Positions 1-6,058 of a stretch of DNA of 12,790 bases are shown here, piece by piece. Both the position numbers and the translations under genes were made by a program. The DNA comes from Strigomonas culicis. Its lineage: Eukaryota > Euglenozoa > Kinetoplastea > Trypanosomatida > Trypanosomatidae. Under the pieces are notes generated by a model. That model had not been told where the DNA came from. It saw nothing but the letters and a program-made list of their open reading frames with translations, and ran no database searches. Within the stretch, counting starts at the first letter, position 1. Every line of letters starts with the position of its first letter. The stretch spans positions 1 to 12,790 of the forward strand of contig AUXH01000554.1 of the NCBI GenBank assembly GCA_000482145.1, read 5' to 3'.

Positions 1-810
1 CGCGGCGGAGGCGCGCCGCGGCGCCGGCTCCTCCGGCGCCGCCGCGCGCACGTCGACGCTGTCGCGCGGGTGCTCGTGGAAGGCGCTGACGCGGTTCATG
101 CCGTGGGCGATGGCACTCTCCGGGCCGCCCGCCAAGCGCGTGGCCTGCTCCCCGGCGCCGCGGAGGTACTGGTCGACCGCTGCCGGGCCCTGCAGCGAGA
201 CGAGCCGCTGCATGTGCGCGATCGCCTCGTCCTCTGTGGCGAAGGCCTGGCGGTGCGACGCGCGGCGGCGCACGTCGCGCGTGAAGTTGCGCTTCTCCTC
301 GGCGAGCTCGTACTCGAGGCGCCGGAGCTCCCGCTCCTTCAGCAGCAGCACCTCGCAGGCCGCCGCCGCCGCGATGCGCTCACTCGCGGCGGCGGAGGGC
401 CGCCGGCGCGAGTGCCGCCGTCGGCGCCGCGCGGCGGTGGAGGTGCTCGAGCTGGTCGGCACGCTCTCCGACGTGGCACTGGTGCTGTCCGTGGTGGTGC
501 TCGTCGTGTCGGTGTCACTGTCGGTCGACGACGTGTCCGAAGAGGACTCCGTGGAGGAGTCGGATCTAGTCGTGCTGGAGACGGTGCTGCTGCTGCTGCT
601 GCTGCTGCTGCTCCGGCCTTTGTGGCGCTTCTGGGCTTTGCGGGCGTGCGGTGGCTTGGGGCTCTGGAGCTGCCGTCTCGCCTGCGGTGGGGGTGGGGTG
701 GTGCTGGTCCGAGGCGCCCCGTAATACGACCGCTCCGGGACCCAGCTACTGGTACTCAGCTGGCGACCCGTGCGCGGTTTCGCATAGCGACTGTGGTGGT
801 CCAGCTCCAT
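1..810 (-). CDS. Ser/Arg-rich conserved hypothetical protein, 5' part (C-terminus beyond window)
   Basis: From the ATG at 810 the frame stays open for 270 codons to the left edge with no stop, so the C-terminus is missing. I do not recognise a family. The N-terminus is basic and proline-rich (about 1-66). It is followed by nine AGC-encoded serines (67-75) and a Ser/Thr/Asp-rich low-complexity stretch (76-125), a basic RRRRRHSRRR block (128-137), and a probable Ala/Glu/Leu/Arg helix or short coiled coil (about 140-185). The rest is mildly charged. The low-complexity Ser-rich and Arg-rich halves suggest a disordered, phosphorylatable protein, possibly nuclear or cytoskeletal; that is inference. 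The ATG is the first after a strong splice-acceptor signal at 870-871, and the next in-frame stop lies upstream of that signal. Long plus-strand frames here are the antisense shadow of GC-rich codons. Confidence 0.72.
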   Translation of the reverse strand, partial: MELDHHSRYAKPRTGRQLSTSSWVPERSYYGAPRTSTTPPPPQARRQLQSPKPPHARKAQKRHKGRSSSSSSSSSTVSSTTRSDSSTESSSDTSSTDSDTDTTSTTTDSTSATSESVPTSSSTSTAARRRRRHSRRRPSAAASERIAAAAACEVLLLKERELRRLEYELAEEKRNFTRDVRRRASHRQAFATEDEAIAHMQRLVSLQGPAAVDQYLRGAGEQATRLAGGPESAIAHGMNRVSAFHEHPRDSVDVRAAAPEEPAPRRASAA

Positions 811-869
811 TGCACACCAAGGCCGCACGTGCACAGAGATAGGAGCGATACACGAACTAATTACTAAAA

Positions 870-930
870 CTGTAGAGGGGTGCAAAAGCGCAGAGAGAAA
901 AAAAAAACGAAGAAGGAACAAAAAGGAGTG
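870..930 (-). promoter_or_regulatory. Putative spliced-leader acceptor for the Ser/Arg-rich gene
   Basis: On the coding strand a pyrimidine-rich run of about 55 nt ends at CTCTACAG. The AG at 871-870 is the first AG after the tract. This gives a leader of about 59 nt before the ATG at 810, with no upstream ATG. Confidence 0.6.
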
Positions 931-1022
931 GATCTATGCATACCCATTCGACATCTAATAACTAAAGGATTTTGCACCTGCAGAAGGTTTGTACACTTTC
1001 TCACAACAAAAAGCTATTACTT

Positions 1023-1041
1023 ATAATAATAATAATAATAA
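1023..1041. repeat. (AAT)n microsatellite
   Basis: About six uninterrupted AAT units lie in noncoding AT-rich sequence (ATT on the transcribed sense). It probably lies in a 3' UTR or spacer and is likely length-polymorphic. Confidence 0.85.
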
Positions 1042-1086
1042 GACACAAAAATATATAATTATATATGTACTTTTTTTTCTTCTGTG

Positions 1087-1332
1087 TTATTCGTCCTTAA
1101 TTTTTTTTTCTTCCAAATCCAATAAAAGTGACAACATATGGATAACAAAAAAAACAGTGTATTCTTCTTTTTTCTTTCTTTCTTCTTTTACACGCATGCA
1201 CGTGACATGTTTTCTTCCATCCAGGGGATCTGCGACAGCCATGCTTATAAAACTGCGATACCTTCGGAGAGGTTTTGCGTCTTCTTCTTTAGTTTCCGGC
1301 ATGATTGGTGTCAAAAACACAAATGCATACAT
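1087..1332 (-). CDS. Candidate small protein, 81 residues (uncertain)
   Basis: An ATG-started frame of 81 codons ending in TAA sits in the same orientation as all other genes, inside the widest gap. Just upstream on the coding strand is a T-rich polypyrimidine tract (complement of about 1370-1408). It is followed by the first AG at 1342-1341, and the first ATG after that AG is this start, giving an 8-nt leader. Placing a gene here divides the gap into about 349 and 217 bases, near the spacing seen elsewhere. The predicted protein has a hydrophobic N-terminus (MYAFVFLTPI), a lysine/glutamate-rich middle (about 50-57), a hydrophobic patch (60-71) and a charged tail. I recognise no domain. Against it: the codons are AT-rich, unlike the neighbours, and the opposite strand is open over the same region, so a chance frame is quite possible. 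Confidence 0.3.
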   Translation of the reverse strand: MYAFVFLTPIMPETKEEDAKPLRRYRSFISMAVADPLDGRKHVTCMRVKEERKKKEEYTVFFVIHMLSLLLDLEEKKIKDE

Positions 1333-1340
1333 GTGGAAAC

Positions 1341-1408
1341 CTTTTTTTTTTCATAGCATGAACATCGCATCCGAAAAGAAAAACAACAAAAAAAAGGGAT
1401 AAAAAAAG
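1341..1408 (-). promoter_or_regulatory. Possible trans-splice acceptor before the small candidate ORF
   Basis: The coding strand shows T-rich runs (complement of 1370-1408), then about 28 nt without AG, then an A-run ending in AG at 1342-1341. This could equally be unused UTR sequence. It matters because it places the first downstream ATG at 1332. Confidence 0.35.
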
Positions 1409-1524
1409 GATTAATAAGCGCACGAAGTGATCGTATATCTACTGAAGTCTCATTCTTTCTAAAACACACTTCTTCCTTTTCTGCTTTTTTCTTCTGAATT
1501 AGCAATAAGGAATTGCATGTAGTA

Positions 1525-1532
1525 TTTCTATG
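1525..1532 (-). promoter_or_regulatory. CATAGAAA octamer in the PSP1 gene 3' UTR
   Basis: On the coding strand the sequence reads CATAGAAA, an exact match to the CATAGAA(A/G) cycling sequence known from S-phase-regulated mRNAs of Crithidia. It lies about 150 nt after the PSP1-gene stop codon. One chance match in a window of this size is not surprising. Confidence 0.3.
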
Positions 1533-1569
1533 ATGTATCTACGTCAACTACAAACAAATGAAAAAACAG

Positions 1570-1608
1570 AACAAACAACAACACACCAACAACAAACAAA
1601 AAAACAAA
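1570..1608 (-). promoter_or_regulatory. UG-rich 3' UTR tract downstream of the PSP1 gene
   Basis: The plus strand is A and C only for 39 bases, so the mRNA sense contains only U and G in UUUGUU/UUGUUG-like units. It starts about 73 nt after the stop codon at 1682. Such tracts are typical binding sites for U/GU-preferring RNA-binding proteins; the role here is inference. Confidence 0.45.
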
Positions 1609-1681
1609 TATATACCCATTTGTGAGTACCGCTGTATATATCTGCCTTGATAACTATTTCGCCTACGATTGTGCGCGGCCA

Positions 1682-2539
1682 TTAGGCGGAAAGGTCCGGC
1701 TCCATCCATATACGAGCTCTAAACGTCTTGTACAGGTCCCGCACGAGCACACGGAAGTCCAGTCGGTGCTGCGACTGGTAGTAGAAGGTGAGCTTGCGCC
1801 GGTCGAACTGGTACTCCGCGTCGACGATGCGCATGGGCAGCGCGTGCTCCTGCACCTTCTCCTGCGCGACCTCGACGGCGCGGCTCTCGAGCTCCGTCTG
1901 GACGCCCTGCAGCTGCGTCACCTCGAGCACGCTCGCGACGCGCAGCACCTTGCCGACGCCCTCGGCCCACGACTTGTTCTCCGGCAGGTCCTTGCCGGCC
2001 CACGAGTGCGTGACGAGGCCGATGTCCTCGCCGCGGTCGCCGCCGACCACCACGTACTCGCCCGGCGCCACGTAGTACGGCGACTCGAACTGCAGAATGC
2101 GCTTGCGCTTGAACTCCACCAGCACCTGGCACGGCGCGTTGCGGTCCTGCGGCGGCGGCTGGTCGCTCGCGATCGTCTCCGGAGCGGGTCGCCTGCGCAG
2201 CTCCGCCTCCGCCTCCGGGTCGGCGGGCCGGCCGCGGCCGGCGGCCGCGTCGCCGAGGAGGTTGCTGAAGTAGGCGGCCGCGTGGCTGACCGGCGGCGAG
2301 GCCATCGCCGGCGAGTCGCGCACGTCGCCGGCGGTGCCGGCGCGGCTGGGCGTCAGCAGTCCGTCGACGTGCAGCTGGGCTGCCACAGGGGAGGCCTCGC
2401 CGGCGATGCGCTCCTCGAGCTGGCGGAGCTTGGCGATGAGGGAGGTGTAGTTGACCTGCAGGTGCGCGGACGTCTGCTGGTACCACTGCTCCACCACGCG
2501 CTGCGTCTCGTCGATCTCCTGTAGAAGGGCGGCGCTCAT
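1682..2539 (-). CDS. PSP1 C-terminal-domain protein, 285 aa
   Basis: The second half (about 138-285) matches the PSP1 C-terminal conserved region. It contains VLVEFKRKRILQFESPYYV at the entry, GEYVVVGGDRGEDIGLV (160-176), KLTFYYQSQHRLDFRVLVRDL (249-269) and the closing FRARIWM (273-279). The first 50 residues look helical, possibly coiled coil, and 51-135 is a disordered Pro/Ala/Glu-rich linker. The domain is shared with yeast PSP1 (suppressor of DNA polymerase mutations) and bacterial YaaT-like proteins. In trypanosomatids it occurs in several proteins, including subunits of the Crithidia cycling-sequence RNA-binding complex, so an mRNA-related role is plausible but unproven. The start is the ATG at 2539, since the frame extends upstream only through TTG to a stop at 2567 and ATG is the first after the acceptor at 2611. 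A 3' UTR with a UG-rich tract follows. Confidence 0.88.
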   Translation of the reverse strand: MSAALLQEIDETQRVVEQWYQQTSAHLQVNYTSLIAKLRQLEERIAGEASPVAAQLHVDGLLTPSRAGTAGDVRDSPAMASPPVSHAAAYFSNLLGDAAAGRGRPADPEAEAELRRRPAPETIASDQPPPQDRNAPCQVLVEFKRKRILQFESPYYVAPGEYVVVGGDRGEDIGLVTHSWAGKDLPENKSWAEGVGKVLRVASVLEVTQLQGVQTELESRAVEVAQEKVQEHALPMRIVDAEYQFDRRKLTFYYQSQHRLDFRVLVRDLYKTFRARIWMEPDLSA

Positions 2540-2564
2540 CGTCAACGTGCGGGTCGGGGGGATC

Positions 2565-2610
2565 GTCTAGTGGGGACTCTAGGGAGGTGTCTAGTGAAGG
2601 ACTCTCTAGG
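2565..2610 (-). repeat. Imperfect 24-nt-spaced duplication in the PSP1 5' leader
   Basis: Copies at 2565-2583 (GTCTAGTGGGGACTCTAGG on plus) and 2589-2610 (GTCTAGTGAAGGACTCTCTAGG) differ by a few substitutions and a small insertion. The pair starts immediately after the predicted splice acceptor, so it would form most of the mature 5' UTR. Confidence 0.6.
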
Positions 2611-2647
2611 CTGAGGGGGGAGGGGAGAGAGAAGGAAAAAGAAAAAG
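2611..2647 (-). promoter_or_regulatory. Putative spliced-leader acceptor for the PSP1 gene
   Basis: There is an uninterrupted pyrimidine run of 35 nt on the coding strand (2647-2613) ending in CTCAG. The AG at 2612-2611 is immediate, leaving a leader of 71 nt without an upstream ATG. This is the cleanest acceptor in the window. Confidence 0.68.
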
Positions 2648-2786
2648 TGAGAATAGCAATAGATATCAACAAATGCAGCAGCTCCATGGCAGACGAGAGA
2701 AGGATACATTGAAGAAACAAACAAACAGAAAAGTGTGGGTTTGTGTATGTACGCTTTTTTTTACTTCCTCTCCGATACTGTCCCTC

Positions 2787-3632
2787 CTACCACACAAGTA
2801 AAGGGTCGTGGTCCTCCTCAGCGACGAGGATGTTGACGTCGTCGCCGAGCAGCGCGCGCAGGCGCGGGGCGAGCACCTGCGCCAGGTAGCCCCTCTCAGT
2901 GTTCGTGTGTTCGCACAGAATGACGGCCTGGCCGGCGGCGGTGGCCGCCAGCACGTCGTGGTGCCCCATCTCGCCCGAGAGCAGCACGTCCACCGGCGCC
3001 TTGAGCATCTGGAAGACGGAGCTGCCGCTGCCGGCGCAGATGGCGACGGAGCGCACCGCGTGGTCGCGCGCCCATCCGTCCGGCAGCGCCACGCGCGCGG
3101 TCGGGATGCGCAGCCCGCGCTTCACGTCCGCGACGACCTCCTCCAGCGGCTTCGGCGCGGCGAGCTGCAGCACGCGCCCGATGCCGGTCGTCGTGGTGGC
3201 GGCCGAACGGGGGGACGGCGGCGTGCCGTCGACGCTCGTGGGCTGGATGGGCCGGCACGCGCCCGCCGCGTCGATGAGCGAGGCGAGCCAGTCGTTGACG
3301 CCGCCCGCAGCCGCATCGAGTGCGGTGTGCGGGGAGTATACGGACATGCCGGCCTGCACGACCTGCAGCACGATCCGCTGCTTCGTGTTGGCGAGCGTCA
3401 GGCGCTTGAAGGAGGCGAATATCGGCGGGTGGTAGGCGAGAATCACCTCCACGTTCTTCCGCAGACACTCCTCGACCACCTCCGGCGTGAGGTCGATCGT
3501 GAGCATCACCGTGTTCTTCTGGTTGGGCGCCGGAGACTCGACCAGCACGCCGACGTTGTCCCACGAGCGGTCGGCGAGCGCGAGTGGGGCGATCTGCGCC
3601 ATCGCGCTCGTCACGCGCGCAAGGAGCGCCAT
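2787..3632 (-). CDS. NIF3-family (NIF3L1/DUF34) metal-binding protein, 281 aa
   Basis: All family hallmarks are present in order: SWDNVGVLVE (23-32), YHPPIFASFKR (67-77), YSPHTALDAAAGGVNDWLA (99-117), GSG (201-203), GEMGHHDVLAA (220-230) and ILCEHTNTERGYL (238-250). By analogy with bacterial relatives, the histidine of YHPP, the aspartate of TALD, and the histidine and glutamate of HTNTE supply the paired-metal ligands. The length is close to yeast Nif3 and shorter than human NIF3L1. The segment between the two halves (about 120-155) is a short Ser/Thr/Pro linker. The family is universal, but its molecular function is still unsettled (metal binding, possible hydrolase). The start is the ATG at 3632; the frame upstream reaches only a TTG. 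The start also aligns with the human N-terminus. No obvious mitochondrial presequence is seen. Confidence 0.95.
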   Translation of the reverse strand: MALLARVTSAMAQIAPLALADRSWDNVGVLVESPAPNQKNTVMLTIDLTPEVVEECLRKNVEVILAYHPPIFASFKRLTLANTKQRIVLQVVQAGMSVYSPHTALDAAAGGVNDWLASLIDAAGACRPIQPTSVDGTPPSPRSAATTTTGIGRVLQLAAPKPLEEVVADVKRGLRIPTARVALPDGWARDHAVRSVAICAGSGSSVFQMLKAPVDVLLSGEMGHHDVLAATAAGQAVILCEHTNTERGYLAQVLAPRLRALLGDDVNILVAEEDHDPLLVW

Positions 3633-4054
3633 GCGATCGATGTGGGTGGGCCGGGCGTGAGTTGCACTTCGCAAAGACTCGGAGTTCAGACAGGGGAGAG
3701 AGGAGTGGGGGTGGGTGCCGGTCCCCGAGGTGCCTGAGGGAGTTCACAGCAGCGACACAGACGTTATATATATAGTATCCTTCTTGTGGAAGCACAACAG
3801 AAGAAACAAAATGCAAGCAAACCGCGATGACGCTCCAGTAGGAATAAATAAGAAGATACACGGTGACAGCGGGTGTAACTCACAAAAGCAACACACTCAC
3901 AATACATATATAATTGGAGAGACACTTATGATTTTCCTTCTCCCTGAGCATCCCCGTGGGCTAAGACCTTCTGCTTCCCTGCGCCGATGGCCCAGCAGAG
4001 GCGCGCAGATGAACAAGGAGGACCCCAAAGGGACTCTTGGTCGCGCGATCCTGC
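3633..4054. other. Intergenic region, WWW-protein 3' UTR and NIF3 leader
   Basis: These 422 bp hold the 3' UTR of the 172-aa gene, including a short (TA)n run near 3765-3774 and mixed AT-rich sequence. The NIF3 acceptor and leader follow (3633-3715). Plus-strand frames here are not supported, and nothing else is recognised. Confidence 0.6.
3678..3715 (-). promoter_or_regulatory. Putative spliced-leader acceptor for the NIF3 gene
   Basis: The coding strand carries a C/T-rich stretch (complement of 3684-3715) with no AG until CCGAG at 3679-3678. This gives a leader of about 45 nt, and the first ATG is the family-consistent start at 3632. Confidence 0.5.
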
Positions 4055-4573
4055 TCATCTCAACGGGAAAAGCTCACCCACGACATGCACGACGTCTGCG
4101 CTGGAGAGTTTCGGCTCGCTAGGCTCGAACAGCCCCTCGTCCAGAAGAGCATCGATGACGTCGCGGATGCTGGTGGTCTTGCCGCTACACTGCTGCAGGC
4201 TGCACCGCACCGGCCCCGCCTCCACGAACCACTTGTAGTTTCGGTAGCGCCCGAGACACCGGTTCTGCACGCTGTTGTAGCATTTGGCGCGCTGCAGGAT
4301 CACCATGCCCCCGCGCAGCTCGACCGACCACCACCAGTTTCGTGTCTGAAATACGACGTAGTAGTGCGGCTGGGCAAACCAACCGCCGAGCGCGGTGTTC
4401 TCCGGCTCTTCATACACCTCCACGCTGACGACGTGCTCTTTGCTGCTCGCGTCGTCACTCACGGAGCGGATGATCTCATCACGCGTGACGAAGCAGCGTC
4501 GCTTGCCACCGGCGAACGTTGGGTCATCGTCTGCGTTCAAGTCGAGGTAGTGCTCCCTTCGATCTTCAAACAT
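4055..4573 (-). CDS. Uncharacterised 172-aa protein with a WWW motif
   Basis: The start is the ATG at 4573. The upstream in-frame sequence has no ATG before a TGA at 4646-4648. The protein is soluble-looking, with no signal peptide or membrane segment. The centre is rich in aromatics and beta-like: HYYVVFQTRNWWWSVEL (70-86), GGMVILQRAK (88-97), GRYRNYKWFVEAGPV (108-122). An alpha-helical tail follows (135-170: SIRDVIDALLDEGLF, then SADVVHVVGELF). Codon use matches its neighbours, supporting a real gene. From memory, the arrangement vaguely recalls eukaryotic proteins with a WWSIEK...QRS block followed by a helical Asn-Cys segment, but that Asn-Cys pair is not seen here. I assign no function. 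The leader may be about 140 nt and may contain a 9-codon uORF. Confidence 0.8.
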   Translation of the reverse strand: MFEDRREHYLDLNADDDPTFAGGKRRCFVTRDEIIRSVSDDASSKEHVVSVEVYEEPENTALGGWFAQPHYYVVFQTRNWWWSVELRGGMVILQRAKCYNSVQNRCLGRYRNYKWFVEAGPVRCSLQQCSGKTTSIRDVIDALLDEGLFEPSEPKLSSADVVHVVGELFPLR

Positions 4574-4645
4574 CTTGCCGCACCGGGCGCGGTGTGTTGT
4601 TGTGGTTGTGGTTGTACACCAATATACTTTTTTTTTCCCTTTCCT

Positions 4646-4675
4646 TCACAGATAGGCTTCCACGCGCACGTGCAT
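4646..4675 (-). other. Possible 9-codon uORF in the leader of the 172-aa gene
   Basis: ATG at 4675-4673 followed by nine codons and TGA at 4648-4646 (peptide MHVRVEAYL). It is in the same frame as the main gene. It is present in the mRNA only if the upstream acceptor near 4716 is used. Confidence 0.3.
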
Positions 4676-4715
4676 ACGGCCTTTCCCTCACCGTTCTCTC
4701 TGTGTGCTACCTTAC

Positions 4716-4752
4716 CTTCAGACGTGGAGGCGATGGGGTGAGAGGGAATCAT
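4716..4752 (-). promoter_or_regulatory. Possible spliced-leader acceptor for the 172-aa gene
   Basis: There is a C/T-rich stretch on the coding strand (about 4752-4720), then the first AG at 4717-4716. It is weaker than the other acceptors, and alternative AGs closer to the gene exist, so the leader length is uncertain. Confidence 0.35.
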
Positions 4753-4882
4753 TGGCACAGGGGGGCTCTGGACGAAATCGGTCACACGCCAATAGAAGGG
4801 AATACTACTAATAAAAGAAATAGAACATGTGGTGGTCCTGCGGCCAACATCATAGCAACAACTCCATCCGGAGGCTCGTCCC

Positions 4883-6058
4883 CTACTGAGGCCCCGCTGC
4901 GGCCTGCTTGCGCCTCTGCTTCTCCAGCCACCCGTAGGTGCTGCAGGGAGGCACGGGGAGCTCGCTGGGGCGGCAGGGCAGGGGAGCCATCGTGAACCAC
5001 TCGTGCGCCAACAAGTCCTTCGCCGCGGGTCGCTGGGACGGCTCCCACTGCAAGAGCATCTGCAGAAATTCCTGCTCCGGCTTTTGCATAAACAGCGCGC
5101 TGCACCGCTGCGAAAAGGTGTTCACACGCCCCTGCTCCACGTGCACGGCGACCTTGGGCCCGTAGTAGGTGTGGCTCCTCGCGGGGGGCGACCCCAGCCA
5201 GTCGACAATGCACGTCAGCGCGTCGGCCACGCAGTGCGCGCGAACGAAGGGCTGTCCGTCCGTCAACAGATTGAACAGGAGGCACCCGCAGCTCCAAATG
5301 TCGACGGCCAGGTCGTAGTTCCGCTCGTTGTGCTTCCCGACAAGCAGCTCCGGGGCGCGCATGGAGAGGATGCACGGCGGGCCTGTCATTTTCCCTGTCG
5401 TCGGCCGGTACCGCGCCCAGCCAAAGTCGATGAGCTTCACCACCCCATCGTGGCCGACCATCACGTTGTTCGCCTTGATGTCCCTGTGAAGGACCTTGTG
5501 CCGGTGGAGGTGCGCGACCGCCTCCAGCAGCTGGCGCAGGACGCACTTGACGGCCGCGACGGAGAGCCGCCGCCGCAGCCCGCCCGGCCACTCCCGCAGT
5601 GTCACCAGGTCGTGCGCGACGATGGGGAAGAGAACAACCAGCCAGCCCTCCGCGATCACGTGCACGTCCAGCAGCCGCACAATGTTCGGGTGGGAGATGG
5701 TGGACAGGAGGCTGATCTCGCGGAAGGTCGTCATGTGGACCCCTGCCATCGTGCCGCCGACCGTGTGAAACAGCCGCTTCAATTTCTTCATGGTCAGGTA
5801 CGTCTCGCGCACGGTGTCGTACACAATGAAGACCTCCCCAAAGGTGCCCTCACCCACCTTCACCAGGGATCTATATCGCTCGTTTAGCTTTTCCAGAGAG
5901 GTGATGCACTCCACCCTCCCGTCTTGAGACGCGCATCGCGCGACTTCGCCGAAGCTTGTCAGCACCTCTTTACCGTACTTTTCCTGAGCGCTGTCTTTGT
6001 TGGCCTGCCGCAGGACTTCATCGGCGGAGTCAACCGAAGCGTCTCTGCTCCGCTTCAT
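4883..6058 (-). CDS. CDK-like (CMGC) protein kinase, divergent, 391 aa
   Basis: A full kinase domain spans about 60-356. Seen are the Gly loop GEGTFGEV (69-76), the ATP-binding lysine in TMKKLKRL (K91), the C-helix GVHMTTFREISLL (106-118) in place of PSTAIRE, with Glu114, and HPNIVRLLDV (123-132). The catalytic loop is HRDIKANN (191-198), followed by DFGWAR (211-216), a T-loop threonine aligned with CDK2 Thr160 (T225), RAPELL (234-239) and DIWSCGCLL (253-261). The pattern REISLL...HPNIV.LLDV is typical of CDKs, so this is probably a cdc2-related kinase that may need a cyclin. Oddities: a 60-residue charged N-terminal extension, a five-residue longer beta3-alphaC loop, and a changed P+1 loop (CILSM in place of VTLWY). 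The start is the ATG at 6058; the frame runs up to a TTG, but upstream codons lie before the predicted acceptor. I do not assign a CRK number. Confidence 0.92.
   Translation of the reverse strand: MKRSRDASVDSADEVLRQANKDSAQEKYGKEVLTSFGEVARCASQDGRVECITSLEKLNERYRSLVKVGEGTFGEVFIVYDTVRETYLTMKKLKRLFHTVGGTMAGVHMTTFREISLLSTISHPNIVRLLDVHVIAEGWLVVLFPIVAHDLVTLREWPGGLRRRLSVAAVKCVLRQLLEAVAHLHRHKVLHRDIKANNVMVGHDGVVKLIDFGWARYRPTTGKMTGPPCILSMRAPELLVGKHNERNYDLAVDIWSCGCLLFNLLTDGQPFVRAHCVADALTCIVDWLGSPPARSHTYYGPKVAVHVEQGRVNTFSQRCSALFMQKPEQEFLQMLLQWEPSQRPAAKDLLAHEWFTMAPLPCRPSELPVPPCSTYGWLEKQRRKQAAAGPQ

Larger units (their letters stand above)
870..1681. other. Longest intergenic stretch, AT-rich, about 810 bp
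   Basis: This is the widest gap in the window, about twice the others. Next to the PSP1 stop it holds the 3' UTR of that gene with a UG-rich tract (coding strand, 1570-1608) and a CATAGAAA octamer (1525-1532). Further along are poly-T runs, a candidate small gene at 1087-1332 with its own acceptor-like signal, an (AAT)n microsatellite (1023-1041), and finally the acceptor of the left-edge gene. The longest plus-strand frame (989-1402) starts at TTG and has no support. Confidence 0.6.
4574..4882. other. Intergenic region, kinase 3' UTR and WWW-gene leader
   Basis: This gap of 309 bp holds the kinase 3' UTR (about 4882-4750) and the leader of the 172-aa gene. A short frame at 4537-4785 starts at GTG and overlaps the gene, so it is not called. 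The sequence is purine-rich near the start codon (A-run on the coding strand at 4628-4639). Confidence 0.5.

Noticed and set aside
70..867. Plus-strand frames of 265 and 208 codons at the left edge
   Set aside because: They have a low-complexity Arg/Ala/Gly or Leu/Val composition and lie opposite an open minus frame that has a good acceptor and start.
989..1402. 137-codon plus-strand frame in the long gap
   Set aside because: It starts at TTG, contains poly-Asn and poly-Phe from microsatellite and T-runs, and is opposite to the direction of every gene in the window.
1719..2720. 333-codon minus frame overlapping the PSP1 gene in another phase
   Set aside because: Its translation is Arg/Ala/Gly-rich out-of-phase sequence, while the other minus phase encodes the PSP1 domain. 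Its hydrophobic N-terminus comes from the polypyrimidine tract, which would be spliced off.
2808..3737. 309-codon plus-strand frame opposite the NIF3 gene
   Set aside because: The minus strand encodes an unmistakable NIF3 protein; the antisense translation has no motif.
5003..5887. 294-codon plus-strand frame opposite the kinase
   Set aside because: Antisense shadow; all kinase motifs are on the minus strand.
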